Shown here piece after piece: positions 11,271 to 22,689 of a DNA stretch of 64,000 nt. Source of the stretch: Muscardinus avellanarius (lineage: Eukaryota > Chordata > Mammalia > Rodentia > Gliridae); assembly GCA_963383645.1 (NCBI GenBank), contig OY726559.1, positions 119,187,405 to 119,251,404 of the forward strand. Reading direction: 5' to 3'. Below the pieces are notes generated by a model. That model had not been told where the DNA came from. It was given only the letters and a program-made list of their open reading frames with translations, and did no database searches. The stretch's first letter is position 1, and the number at the start of each line of letters is the position of its first letter. Position numbers and translations under genes: made by a program.

Positions 11271-12040
11271 AGATGCCAATCAAAACTACGCGGAGATTCC
11301 ATCTAACCCCAATCAGAGTGGCAAGAATAAAGAAATCAAACAACAATTGCTGGTGAGTATGTGGGGAAAAAGGAACTCTTTTATACTGTAGGTGGGAGTG
11401 CAGAGTAGTTCGGTCACTATGGAGATCAGTATGGAGATTCCTTAAAAAACTGGGATTAGATCCACCATTTGATCTGGGTATACCACTCCTGGGTATCTTT
11501 CCAAAGGGTTGAAATCAGAGAACTACATTAACATATGCATACCCATGTTCATAGCAGCACAATTTGTAATAGCCAAAATATGGAACCAACCTAGATCTCC
11601 ATCAACAGATGAATGGATTGCATAAGTATGGGAAATGCACACAATGTAATTCTATTCAGCTATCAAGAAGAATAAAATAATAGCATTTGCAAGGAGATGG
11701 AAGGAACTGGAGAACATTACGTTAAGTGAGATTAGTCAAGCACAGAAAGAGAAGGGACTTACGTTTTCTCTAATATGCCCAAGCTAGGGAATAGTGGTAA
11801 TACCAGAGGGACTCCAGATGATGGAGGGGAAATCTCAGCAAAGCTTGAATGGAAGGATAGAAGAGGAAGAAAGCTGAGGTTGTTCAACGGAGGAGCAACA
11901 TACGAATATGTGTAATAGTATAAATATAACAAGGTTAACCTGGACACTCTTTATTGGGCAGGGGGAAGGGAAATGGGAGGGGCATGAAGCACAATCTAAA
12001 TGTACACCATTTTCAATATGTTCCACTTATAAATAAAAAA
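11270..12040 (+). mobile_element. L1 fragment: ORF2 3' end and 3' UTR
   Basis: Sense-strand late ORF2 text is clear ('gatgccaatcaaaactacgc', 'accactcctgggtatctttc', 'cccatgttcatagcagcaca', 'tccatcaacagatgaatgga'), followed by a diverged 3' UTR and an A-rich end at about 12036. ORF2 is interrupted. It is inserted into the 10.1-11.3 kb duplication relic. Confidence 0.9.
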
Positions 12041-12112
12041 AAAATAGTGGTTTGTAGCTCAGAGGCCAGATTCCTTTGGGTTCAACTCCCAGTACCAAAC
12101 AAACAAAAACCT
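12040..12112 (+). mobile_element. Solitary dID SINE tail
   Basis: The ID-type part 'gtttgtagctcagaggccag' with 'tgggttcaactcccagtacc' follows the L1 tail directly and lacks a B1 head. Confidence 0.65.
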
Positions 12113-12139
12113 GTCATGACTTCTCCAAGCATTGTAGTT

Positions 12140-12605
12140 ACCCCCTAAGCTCTTACCTATTTGGAAGGTATCAGGTATAAGTGTAGCTCCAAATTAAAGC
12201 ATCTGAAATCTAGGGCAGGGTCTAATGATTCTATCTCCAACACCCCACATGGAATTGGTACTTGTAAGCATTCTAGGCTCTGGGTCCACCCAGTGGAGCT
12301 CTTGGCCAGGTGTACACGCTCACTGTGCAGCAGCTTCTCTCCCAGTCCTCACTGCTCAGCTCCGGCTGCTCCTTGAGGGTTTTCAATGTTGTTAGGTGTT
12401 CCTCAGTCTGAACTCAACTTACCCTTATTCTAATCTCTTTGGTTCCCACCTCCTTCACCATTACTTGATCCATTTTCAATTATTCTCCTCCTGCCAATCT
12501 GCTGACTTTGTTTTATCTGCTCCCTCAGTTCTGTTCTCTCAGGCTGGGGACTGGCTCTGGATCCTGTCGGAGACACATGAAGTAGGGATCAAGTTCCAAT
12601 CTCTG
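12140..12605. other. Segmental duplication, copy paired with 2.03-2.50 kb
   Basis: Colinear matches are listed at the partner block. This copy is followed by a minus-strand SINE cluster, while the 2 kb copy continues directly into sequence matching 18.9 kb. An ancestral block seems to have been split here by later insertions. Confidence 0.75.
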
Positions 12606-12629
12606 CTACTGGCTCCAGAGAACTTTATT

Positions 12630-13645
12630 TTATGTTATTCATTCATTCATTCATTCATTGTAATTCTTGGGATGCAACCCAGGGGCATTCAACCTCCATG
12701 CTACACCTCAGTCCTATATTTATTCTTTTTTTTTTTTTTTTTGGTGGTACTGGGGTTCCTGGAAGCCCTTCTATCTCCGGGCTACACTCCCAGACCTATT
12801 TTTACATTTTTATTTGGAAACAGGGTCTCCTAAGCCAGCGCGCGCGGCTAGCTTCGAACCTGCGCGATCCTCCTGTCTCTGCCTCCCAAGCGCGGGGATT
12901 ACAAGCGTGCGCCACCACGCCCGGCTATATTTATTCTTTTATTTGGAAACTGGATCTCACTAATTTGCAGAGTCTCACGAGTTGCTGAGACTAGTTGCAA
13001 ACCTGTGATCCTCCTGCCTCAGCCTCTCAAGTACAGGGATTACAAGCATTTGCCATCATTCCCGGCTTTGCAGAGCACTTGAAACATACATATCAGGCTT
13101 TGTCAGAAATACCTGGTAAGAAAGAATGCAGATGACCCTGCAAGGCACACAGTGTCTCTGACTGACATTTAGCACATAAGGAGGATCCATAGCTCTCCAA
13201 CCATAGAAAATGAATTTTTCTTTTTTGCCAGTCTGGGGATAGAACCCAGGGGCATTCAACTTCTGAGCTAAACCCCTGTCCTGCTTTCTTTATTCGTTGT
13301 TTTTTTTTTTTTTTTTTTTTTTTGGTGGAACTGGGTTTCCTGGAAGCCCTTCTACCTCCGGGCTACATTCCCAGGCCTATTTTATACTTTTTATTTGGAA
13401 ACAGGGTCTCTTAAGCCAGCGAGGCTGGCTTTGAACATGCACGATCTTCCTGTCTCTGCCTCCCAAGTGCAAGAATTACAAGTGTGCACCACCAAACCCG
13501 GCCTATTTTTTTATTATTTATTTTGAAACAGGGTCTCAATAAGTTGCAGAGGGCCTCACTAAGTAGCTGAGGCTGTCTGCGCACCGCAGTCTCAGTCTCC
13601 CTAATGCTGGGATTACAAGTGTGCACCACCACGCCCAGCTGAAAA
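12630..13645 (-). mobile_element. Cluster of minus-strand B1-dID SINEs
   Basis: Antisense copies occur at about 12636-12720 (dID part, with a (CATT)n at 12638-12658), 12729-12930 (young type, including 'aagccagcgcgcgcggctag' and 'cgcgggg'), 12930-13070, 13215-13290 (dID), 13298-13505 (young-type body after a long T run) and 13505-13640. The 13070-13215 interval is unassigned. Confidence 0.85.
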
Positions 13646-15755
13646 TGAATTTTTCGTCCTCTGTAGTGCTTTTGGAAGAATAGTCTGAAGTCCACAATAA
13701 AATGCATTCAGCCACATATGAATTTCAGCCTCATAAGACCCTGATTAGAGACTCCAGCCTCACCTTACTGCACTTGTTGCACTGTGTTGTCAGCAGTTTC
13801 CTATGTCTCCAAGGAGGAGTGCAGGAGTCAGAAACCTGGGTCTGCTCTCCATGCATTCCTGCACCCACTGAAGGACCTGACACCTAATAACACACAAAGT
13901 TTGCCCCTGGTCTAAGCCCGTGGGTGGGAGAGTGGTGACTAAGCATTCCACTGTTGTCTTAACAATTTTTAGTCCCAGAGAATCCGAGAAATGGAAGCTG
14001 TGAAAGGCTTTTAACATTAAAAGAGCTGTCCTTCCTTTTTTTCTTTTTCATACTGGGAATTGAAGCCAGGAACATTCTACCTTTGAACTACCGCCCCCAC
14101 AATTATTTCTAACTTTAATATTTCCATAAAATAACAAATCCTGGTTCTAAAAAGTATCTGTCTGTGGAGAAGAGGAAAAAAAATTATTGCAACAGCAAAG
14201 AATGAATTCTTGGGAGGACAGGACTTTTGCACAGAGCAGGAAACTAGAAGGCAAGGCAGAGTAGAGAAATTGCAGGAGGTCTGAATGTTCTTTCCTGTTC
14301 CTGAACTCAAAATTGATTTAACTGTATTCTCAGAGATGCAAAGCTGTGAGCGGGCAGAGAGAATATGATTTGGTGGTGACCCTCTGTTGTTGGCTGATAG
14401 TACTTGTTTTATAACCCAATAACAAAAAGCCCCTGGAGGAAATTCTGAGGAAAGATGAAGGCTGAGAAAGAACTTGAACACTTACAGCAAGTTGAACATC
14501 TCTGTCCTTGTGATTCTACTGTGTAATGCTGAGCCCTCTGGACTCTGAATGCAGTGATCCTTTCAGATAAAACCAACACTTTACCCAGGACAGAACTGGT
14601 TCTGCAAAGCAGTCCCACTCCTCCAACACAGTGGATGGGATTGGGCTTCCCCTTCCAAGGTCCCCTCTACTTGCTGGTGTAAGGAACAGGAAGGTTTGGT
14701 CCAGGGAAGAGGCTGAGCAGACCAGGGCTGCTCCAATCCTTGTGCTTCCATCTACAGGTATAACCTCCTGGATAAGATTGACCCAAGTGTGGCAGGGCAA
14801 CCTTCAGGTGAGGGTTTTCCATCTACGTAGGATGCTCCCTCTTTTCAGCTCCTCCTCTTGGAAGTTACATTCATGTGTCTCCAAGGTTGAGTGCACCCTG
14901 AGGAATTTATCAAGGTTGGGCCTTTCTCCATCACTGCCTAAGCCATGAGGAGAGGACACCACCACCACAACACAAACGGACCCATAACAACCCTGGGGTT
15001 ATTACAGAGCACATCTAGTGATCTGCTCATGCTCTAAGTCCTGGGATTGATTGTATCTCCAGATTAACAGAATGCTGTTCATGGCCAAAAGGCCTCCATA
15101 GGAGGAATTTGGCTCAGGGATAGAATCTGAATTTCCTCTTCCCACTCCCTTTGGCCATAGAGCCACATGATCTAAAAATCAGGCTGAAGAAGACTCAGCT
15201 GTCCACACCTGCGGAGCCCACCTGGCCCTGTGTAGCTCTGCCGGTAGCTGACCTCATCCCGACTCTACTCATGACCTGGCAGTTTTGATACTCTGAGCTG
15301 ACTCTCTGGCATCCAGGGTGAAATTGTCTACCCTGAGATTTCATCAACCAGCCTTTCCTCCACCCTCGCTCACACACCTACAGGATGGGCATTGCCTTAT
15401 AGGTCTCTGAACAGAAAATGATCCATGTAAATAGAGAAATGATCCACTATTTCTCAGATTTCTGAATCCCTTCTTCCATTAGGATGGAACAGCTTTTCCT
15501 CTCCTGACTGTGGGCCTGGGGTCCACTGGGGCATCTCTTCTTATTTCAATAGGATTCACTCCAGCCAGCTGCTAATAGATTCCTGTCCTTCATGTCTCTA
15601 TTGATACCTGCTTGGTAGATGTTCTCCCATCCCCCATCCTGACACCTACCCTCAGAAACTGCCTCAATACTGGGGCTTAACAGGCGGAGAAGGCAAGACT
15701 GCAGATTCAAGAAAAAACCGCTCAAGTGTCATTGCCCAACACAAACTGAAAATCT
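13645..15755. other. Unassigned sequence with one antisense dID remnant
   Basis: Only 14035-14100 is recognisable, as a minus-strand dID piece ('actgggaattgaagccagg'). Minus-strand frames at 14077-14481 and 14516-14800 are open but match no family known to me and lack convincing splice signals. No RNA gene was seen. Confidence 0.5.
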
Positions 15756-15756
15756 T

Positions 15757-15962
15757 TAGCTGTGCCTGGTGGCACACACCTTTGAGCCCAGTTAGGTGGG
15801 AAGCTGAAACAGAAGAATCACAAGTTTCAGGCCATAACATAGTAATGTAGCAAGATCTTGTTTCAAAATAATAAAAATAAAAAGGGCTGGGTATGTAGAT
15901 TAGAGGTAGAATGTCCCTGAGTTCAATCCGCAGCATACACACACAAACCAAAAAAAAAAACC
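15757..15962 (+). mobile_element. B1-dID SINE
   Basis: Full two-part structure: head 'agctgtgcctggtggcacac' and dID tail 'agggctgggtatgtagatta' ... 'ccctgagttcaatccgcagc', followed by an oligo-A tail. Confidence 0.85.
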
Positions 15963-16174
15963 TCAAAAAACAACAAATAAGTTAAAAATATACAAAAATT
16001 TTCTTTTTATCCAACCTCCTGAATTTGGAGAAAACTTACTGCTGTGAGCCTCAGCTTTCTCATGTACACAATGACCAGTGGAGACTCAATCAAGGAAGTT
16101 CACCAGGTTAACAGGGAGGTGGTGTTACCTGGGCCCCACAGGATGCAGTTTGGAGACAGATACAGATTCTCTGC

Positions 16175-16290
16175 AAACTATGGCTGATCTTTTCACCAGT
16201 TGGTTTTGGATTTCTGGTGCCCAGGACTGAACTCAGGAACTTGTTTATACTAAACACTGGCCCTAGCCCTGAACTTAGCCTTTTACCCAG
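16175..16290 (-). mobile_element. Antisense dID remnant
   Basis: 'cccaggactgaactcagg' and 'ctaaacactggccctagccc' read as the reverse complement of an ID-type tail. The remaining sequence between 15962 and 16850 is unassigned apart from the minisatellite at 16445. Confidence 0.45.
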
Positions 16291-16444
16291 GCAGGGAAAG
16301 TTTGCTGACCTTGCACGTGTTGAGATTCCCAAAGGGGAGGGCTGGCACTAAGCCTGTGGCAGCTGCCACCACTGCCTGCATGAACCAGTGCACTTACTTG
16401 CCACCAACACTATTGGGACCCAGAGTTGTGCTCTTTCTCACTCT

Positions 16445-16575
16445 CTACTATCCTGGATCCCCCTTCTGCCCCAGCCCTCCTCCTTCAGACCCAGAGATCC
16501 AGGCCCCAGCCTTCTTCCCTCACACCCAGGGACCCAGGCACAGCATCCTCCCTCAGACCTAGATCCGGGTGTCCT
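16445..16575. repeat. Degenerate ~37-bp C-rich minisatellite, about three units
   Basis: Units of the form 'cctccttcagacccagagat' followed by 'ccaggccccagcc' repeat three times with substitutions (near 16470, 16508 and 16545). The pattern resembles a known human 37-bp minisatellite family, but that comparison is from memory. Confidence 0.55.
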
Positions 16576-16849
16576 CATTAAAGTGCCCCAGTCCTGGCCC
16601 ATAGATGCTGGGTTACTGTGGACATTGTAGAACAGGGCATTCAATCTAAAGGTAAGATACTGGCTGTCAGCATAGATGGATATGGGGAATTGAGACGGCT
16701 CTGGAGGAAAGAACACACAGGCCCAGAAGTGGGAGATTGCCAAGGGTATACAAATACGTTGGCTTCACTTCATAGCAGGAAAAGGCCTCAGAGGTTTGGG
16801 GTGCAGCCTGAGAAATGCTCAAGAAATCAGTGTAAAAACATGTGGGGCA

Positions 16850-17030
16850 GGATTAGCCTGGGGAGTCACAACTGTGACCCCAGGACTTGGGAGGCTGAGG
16901 CAGGAAGTTTGTAAACCAAGGCCAGCTTCTGCAGTCTGCTGAAAACCTGGTTCAAAATAGAATATAAAACGGTCTGAGGGCAGAGCTCAGAGTCACAACA
17001 CTCGAGTTTAATCTGCAGTATTAAAAAAAG
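16850..17030 (+). mobile_element. B1-dID SINE
   Basis: 'gaccccaggacttgggaggc' and 'gaggcaggaagtttgtaaac' mark the head, and 'ggtctgagggcagagctcag' marks the tail. Confidence 0.75.
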
Positions 17031-17950
17031 GTTGTGGATGGCGTCACAGGGGCCAGTTTAGGCAACATGAGGACAGGATAACTACCCCAACTAGTCCCTA
17101 CGTGGCTGCTGTGGACAGTGGGGGCAGCACTGCCTCCTGTGCACAGGTCCAGTGCAGACAATGGTGAAACAGTGTAGAACACTGACTAGGGCCTGAGTGT
17201 AAACTATGGGCATAGCAGTATGGATAATGGCTGGGAAAGCCCGTGGGGACATGTGAGGAAAGTGGTTGTAGACGCTGCCAAACGGAAACAGTATGGGATG
17301 TCAACATCCACACTGGCTAGGGGAACCAGGGTAGACCAGTTGGGGAGAGGAATGGACTCTGACCTGAGTAGCCAGTGTAAATGGTGATGGTGGTGTTGTA
17401 CATGGCTTGAGGTGCAGACAGTGGGTTTGGAGGCAGCTCACATGCAGAACTCAATGTACACAGGGGGTCATAGGCAGCAGGAATGGCTCCTCCCAACTCT
17501 GGTTTTCCACTATACAGACATCGTCCCCGCCATGTACCTGGTTCCAGGACAGCAGCATCAAGAAGTTGGTGATGTCAAATGTGCCAGTCATGGTTCCAGT
17601 CACCTGCTCTCACTTCTCTCTTCCAGTCATCTGGGCAATTCATTCAGGTGTAATGACCAGGTGACTTGGGTGAGCAGGTGCCTCCTGATAAGGACACAAT
17701 AGTTCATTAGCAAGGGCTCTGGGTTTCCATGGTGTTCTAGAGTCGTGCTAGGGAGAGAACAATGGGAGAGGTCAGTTTCTATCTCTGGTCACTCCACAGA
17801 ACCCAGTAGCAGTGAAGGACTACTGAAGGGTCCAGCATGGCCTGGTTCAAATCCGAGCTTTGTCCCTAAGTAGCTGGGTGGCCATGGACAAGCCTTAGTT
17901 TCTTTTTTTGTTAACTAGATAATGAAGAAATTATGGGAAATTAAAATGTA
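17031..17950. other. Unassigned sequence with weak internal repetition
   Basis: Between about 17100 and 17440 short phrases of the type 'gtgcagacaatgg', 'gtggacagtggg' and 'gtgcagacagtggg' recur irregularly, suggesting a very degenerate tandem repeat. No gene was recognised. Confidence 0.4.
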
Positions 17951-18290
17951 TGCAGCAAAAGTTGAGCTTGGTGGTACTAGTCTGTAACCAGTATTAGGCT
18001 GAGGCTGAAGGTTCACATGTTTGAAGACAGTCAAAAAACTCAAAGAAGCCCAGAGAAATTTAGCAAAGATCCTGTTTTGAAACAAAAAGGAACTGGGCAT
18101 GTTGGTGCACATTTGCAAAGCCAACAAGTGGGAAGCTGAGACAAGAAGATCAGAGGTTCATGGCCGGCCTCAGCAAATTAGTAAGACACTGTTTAAAAAT
18201 AAAATGGAAAAATAGTTGGGGATCTATTTCAGAGGTAGAAACTCCTGGGATCAATCACCATTACTACAAAACAAATGAAAAAAAAAATTG
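17950..18290 (+). mobile_element. Two sense B1-dID SINEs
   Basis: The first (about 17968-18090) is a decayed head. The second (18092-18290) has 'actgggcatgttggtgcaca', 'aagctgagacaagaagatca' and a dID tail 'ggggatctatttcagaggta', ending in oligo-A. Confidence 0.75.
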
Positions 18291-18900
18291 TAAAAGAAGA
18301 AAAGGTAAAATTCTCCTAGGTTCATCCTCTGATATCAAAAAACAATAAAAAGGAAAGAATGAAAATAAAAGGATATATGCAGCAAACTACCAGAATGCTG
18401 TTTGGCACATAATGAGTGCTCAATAAATAGTGCTTGCTTGGGAAATTGGACACTAAGCAATGATAGAGAACCCCCCTCCACCCTGCCTTCATGGGGTACA
18501 GGTCCCCAGGCAAAGATGGGTATTCCCCTGGCAGGGATGACCAAGACAGAGCAGGGCTGGGATGGGAGACTCAGATGTGTCTTCTGAGTCTGAAGTTGGA
18601 AAGGAGAGTGCTGTGCAAAGAAAATGAAGAAGGAACACGAATGAGCAGGAAGTGGCAGAGCTGGCCTTCACCACAAGGTCCCTGTGACTCCAAAATCCTA
18701 CTCACTGGACCTAAACCATCACTCTGGTGACTCCTAATCCTGACACTTCCCTGGGGCTCTTCCTGTCATGCCCTGAGTAACTGCTGATGGAAGCTTTCTC
18801 TTTTACTGATTCTCTTTATTCTTCAGCCTAAAACCAAGAACCAGAACACTAGCTTTGCTGGATCCACAGGAAATGCCATTTGTGCTATTGTTTGTGCCAG
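18291..18900. other. Unassigned sequence
   Basis: Apart from an A-rich start, no repeat, exon or RNA gene was recognised. Confidence 0.5.
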
Positions 18901-19745
18901 GCACTGTGCTGAGCACTTGATATTTGCTAGTGACTCACCAGAATGCCTACACAGGTGTCTGGCACCTAGGGGTGTTGGTGGGTGGGATGGAGAAACCAAG
19001 ATCTCTTACGCAGGTGTCTGCCATACCTTCCCTGGTACACATGAAAATGACCCCAGGGTCCCATGAGATGCTCCGGGAATCCAGGCAGCTCTCCTTGCTG
19101 TGCATGAGGCTACCTGGCCTCCCTCCTCTCTGATTCAACTTTTCCTTTGCCAACAAAAGCAGGATCAGAAACTAACAGACATAAGGAGCTGGTGGGGACA
19201 GGCAAGGGGGCCAGCCCAGGAAGTGTCCCCTTCTACCTGGGCATGGTGATGCACAGCTATAATCACACTGCTTGGGATGGTAAAACAGAATTGCAGGCTC
19301 AATGCAAGACTCTGCAACTTAGTAAGACTCTCAGCAGCCTAGAGTAATGACAACTGTTTCTGAAAAAAGAAAAAAAAAAAAACTAAAGAAAGCAAAGCGG
19401 GTATAGCGCAGAGCTCCCTGAGTTCAATCCCCAGTATCAAGAAAGAAATAAAATAAAGTGACTCCTTCAACGGTTTCTTCTAGATAAATTTCTGTGCTAT
19501 TACAAAGAAAAGGAGTCTTGTAGAAGACACTACTGCCAAAGCTCATAATGGTGGGCTAGACCGGAGCTCAGGATCTGCATGTGCAGTCCTTCCTTCATGC
19601 TCTGCACTTGGGCTGCAAGGTTTTCCCTTCCAGGGTCTCTGCTCTCTCCCTGGACCACAGTCCATCTTCCACCATTGCCCTGCCCTCTCCTTTGGTCCTA
19701 GTGGGGAATCTGCAGTGGAGCCCACACTGGTCCCCTTGTGGCCCG
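18900..19745. other. Segmental duplication, copy paired with 2.51-3.35 kb
   Basis: The copy is colinear with the 2.5 kb block, including the shared SINE. It is slightly longer through small insertions such as 'ggggtgttggtgggtgg' near 18968. Confidence 0.75.
19235..19450 (+). mobile_element. B1-dID SINE shared with the 2.8 kb copy
   Basis: Head 'tgggcatggtgatgcacagc', then an A-rich linker, then the dID tail 'gcgggtatagcgcagagctc' ... 'gagttcaatccccagtatc'. Confidence 0.8.
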
Positions 19746-21416
19746 TTTGCCTTCATGGCAATTCCTCTAGTTCCTTCATTCCCATCCCGTCAGCCCACCA
19801 AGCACAGGGAGCCAGGTCTCTGCTTTCCAGCTGCCCCTCTGGAACTTGTTGAACTGGCAGGTGGTGTTGGCTTCAAACTCCACATGCAAATGGAACACCG
19901 CCAGTGAGGCTCCTGCTGGTCTGTATCTGGCCTGGTGGCCTAGTACTGCATCTGTTGGGGCTCCTCTGAGAGGCTGGACCCCACATGGGGTGGAAGACAG
20001 CCTCCTTGCAGGCAGCTCCGGCCACTCCCTCCACATTCACATTACCTGCATCATCTTGCTCCGGGCTGCAGACACTGCAGCCAGCATGGCAGCATCAGGG
20101 AGTCATCCAAGAAGCCCCTGCCAGGAGCTCACACATCCACCATCCTGGTCCCCACAGGAAAACCAGGGCACCACTTACAAATGGTTACTGTACTTGTGAG
20201 GATGAGACAGGAGGGCTGCCTCTTCCTTGAGAACAGCCTCAGCAACTTAGCAAGACTCTAGCTCACAGGCAGAATGCTCCTGGGTTCAATCCCCCAACTC
20301 CCAAAGAACCCACAAGTTGGGGGAGGTAAATAGGGCAGCCATGAAAGGTGTGACACACGTCTCCCATGGTGGCCCAGCAACTCTGATGTCCGGGTGGTGG
20401 TTTTAGGATCAAATTGTGGAGCCAAGGGTATAAAATGGAATTCCCCAGGCGAGAAAGCCCCTGGTAAGGTTGCCACACAGCTCACAACCAAATATGATGG
20501 TGTATATGGGGCACATCGAGTTTCACTGGTGTTCTTATGGCCCAAACCTGCCAATGCAGGACGTTCCTGCACAGCTAAAGTCTCCAGACCAACCTCTGTT
20601 GCTACCATTTCCAAACCAAAAAATCTGCACTACCAGAAGTTACCACCTATGTTTCTGTCCAACCTCTTGGGCAGGTGCCCTGTGGGTATCTTCACATCCT
20701 TACCCCTCTCAGGCTCAGATGTGCAATTTCAACTCTGATTCCTTCAGAGTCTGGGTCTCTGCACAATGGTTCTTAACCCCACGTCCCCCTAGAAAACCTG
20801 AGACTAGACCTAGAAAGGAATCCAGATTTTGGCACCAAAACCTGCTGCAAAAAATAACCACCCCCAGCCTGTAGTCTTCAGCTCAAACACGATGGGGAGT
20901 GTCACACTGGATATAGGGGTCATTTTTCAACTCATTCTCAGATAGTGCAGCCTAAGTTCCCTGAATCCTCTGAATGCAAGTCAGCACGCCCAGTGAACTC
21001 ATGAGTATATTCGAAGCCTCAGCAGCACACATGAACTCTTCAAGTTTGTTCTACCCAGTGCAATGTCTCTTGGGTTCTACCTACTCTTCCTTTTGCCCCC
21101 ACCAACCCCTAAGGCCAGATTCTTCCTGTGTACACCCCATTCAAACCCACAAAACCTGCACCCAATACCTCCTGCCTGCAACATCCAGGTCCTCAGGCTG
21201 CTTACAAAACAAATTCATCACAAAATCTGCCTAAATATATTTTTATGGCCAGAAAATGCTGCTCTTCTCACCCCAGTCCCTGCACAGGCCTGGCAAGCCA
21301 TCCACCACTGAGGTTCACCCCCTGACATAAATCATCTTTCTATTCAAGAATAGTGAGCAATTGAAAAATGAAACTAAGAAAATAAATCCAGAGTTTTGCA
21401 ACATAGATAGATCATA
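19746..21416. other. Mostly unassigned sequence, with a SINE piece at 20205-20330
   Basis: A sense SINE fragment ('gaacagcctcagcaacttag', 'ctcctgggttcaatccccca') is visible at 20205-20330. A minus-strand open frame at 19776-20036 (86 codons) and plus-strand frames at 20394-20874 have no recognised domain. The stretch is GC-richer than its surroundings. Confidence 0.45.
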
Positions 21417-21590
21417 ACGCTGGGCATGGTGGTACATATTTATAATCTCAGTGCTGGGGAGGCTGAGTCAGGAGGAGCAGAGTAATGAAGCCAGCTTCAG
21501 CAACAACTGTTTCAAAATAAAATTAGGGCTCTAAGTTTGTGCCTCTGTGCAGGGGACCCCTGGGTTCAATTTCCAGTACCACAAAAAGAA
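21417..21590 (+). mobile_element. B1-dID SINE
   Basis: 'gctgggcatggtggtacata', 'cagtgctggggaggctgagt' and a dID tail with 'cccctgggttcaatttcc' are present. Confidence 0.85.
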
Positions 21591-21594
21591 TAAA

Positions 21595-21910
21595 GAATAA
21601 GGAGACCCATTTTCTATCTGCAGCCCTTTGTACACTCAGGTGACCTCTCTTTTTCTCTCCGTGTGCTGCCTCTGGTAGGTGCACAGGCACAGCCAAAGCT
21701 GAATTGTTTGCCACACTGATCACACGCCGAGGGCTTCTTTCCCCTGTGGAACCGCTCAAGTTAGTGCAGGCATGAGGTACACAGGAAGGCATTTCCACAT
21801 TCTTGGCTCCTGTAACGCTTCTCCCCCGTGGGCCTTCTGCTGGACCAGGATCCCGGATTTGTGGTTGAAGCCTTTGCCACATTGGGCTCATATATATGGT
21901 TTCTACCCTG
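21595..21910 (-). pseudogene. C2H2 zinc-finger pseudogene fragment
   Basis: On the minus strand, remains of three Krueppel-type fingers appear in shifting frames. The first contains CGKGFNHKS (about 21875-21850) with a degraded histidine half and an HGGE linker in place of HTGEKP. The second reads ECGNAFLC followed by an in-frame stop. The third begins HRGKKPSACDQCGKQFS and is followed by a frame change before an 'HTERK' remnant. At least two frameshifts and one stop break it. No KRAB box or intact start was found. The proteins of this family bind DNA and usually act as nuclear repressors; this fragment cannot. Confidence 0.75.
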
Positions 21911-22029
21911 TTCACTTGTCCTCTCTCCCACCACCCTTGTAATCCTTAGGCTCCAGACAAATGCCCCTTAATCGGTGCCCAAGACACAGCATCCTGAGGC
22001 TAAAGTACCACGGCCCAGAGCCCAAAAGA

Positions 22030-22450
22030 CCAGCCACCCTCAACCCTCTTCCGGCTTCCCGCCTAGACCAGCGCACGCGCAGTCGCACACCCGGCGCCGC
22101 CATTACCACCAGCCAGGCGACCGCGGGCCTCAGCGCAGGCCTGGCCTGTCCCGGGCTCGGGACACGACTGTGCAGCAGGACTCACCCGGTCAGGACGGCC
22201 GCCCTGGTTCTGCCACACGATCCACTCGGCCCCGCCAGTCGGCACCGCGGGCCCCTCGGAGTCACCTCCATAGCGCGGCGGGATGGGGCCACAGCGCGGC
22301 CTCGGGCACTACTATGGCTAGGCTTCTGCCCCAACCGGAAGTGCGCGTGGTCTGAGGGAACTGAAGGCCCAGAAGCCTCCGCGTCGGCGGGAAAAACGCA
22401 CAGGTTGGGGCTTGGCGCCTGGGTCCCCAGGGGCAGGCTGCAGTGGTGCT
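22030..22450. promoter_or_regulatory. CpG-rich promoter-like block
   Basis: CpG dinucleotides are dense here ('gcgcacgcgcagtcgcacac', 'cggcgccgcc', 'ccatagcgcggcggg') against a strongly CpG-poor window. Two ETS-type sites occur: 'cttccgg' near 22049 on the plus strand, and 'acttccgg' on the minus strand near 22335. This is the usual look of a TATA-less housekeeping or zinc-finger gene promoter. No confirmed gene starts here, so it may be an orphan island or the 5' end of the gene that left the adjacent zinc-finger pseudogene. Confidence 0.65.
22186..22271 (-). CDS. Candidate first coding exon in the CpG block (uncertain)
   Basis: On the minus strand an ATG in fair context opens a frame starting MEVTPRGPRCRLAG, which continues open to a strong donor match (ACCGG followed by GTGAGTCC). 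The arrangement fits a short first coding exon. The peptide matches nothing I recognise and no second exon was identified, so this rests only on position, CpG context and one splice site. An alternative is a 5' UTR exon of the decayed zinc-finger gene. Confidence 0.25.
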
Positions 22451-22689
22451 GGCTCAGACTTTTGCATGGGCCTGGGGAGCACTGTTGGACCTCCTCCAGG
22501 CGCCCCCAGGGGAAGTGTCAGGCCCAAAGTCCAGCTCCATTTTCTGCTAAGCCATGGCGGAGACATGCAGGCAGGCAGTGCAGGCAGTGCTCATCTCCTG
22601 GTGCTTAGCTATGGGCTCCCTAGACTCCCTGCAGGACTGAGCTGCTGGGGACTGGCGGCTGGGGGCGGGGACCAAGTGGCTGAGGCTTG

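Noticed and set aside
22013..22608. Plus-strand open frames of 126-215 codons in the CpG-rich block
   Set aside because: Stop codons are rare in GC-rich sequence; the frames lack recognised domains, and the stronger gene-like signals lie on the minus strand.
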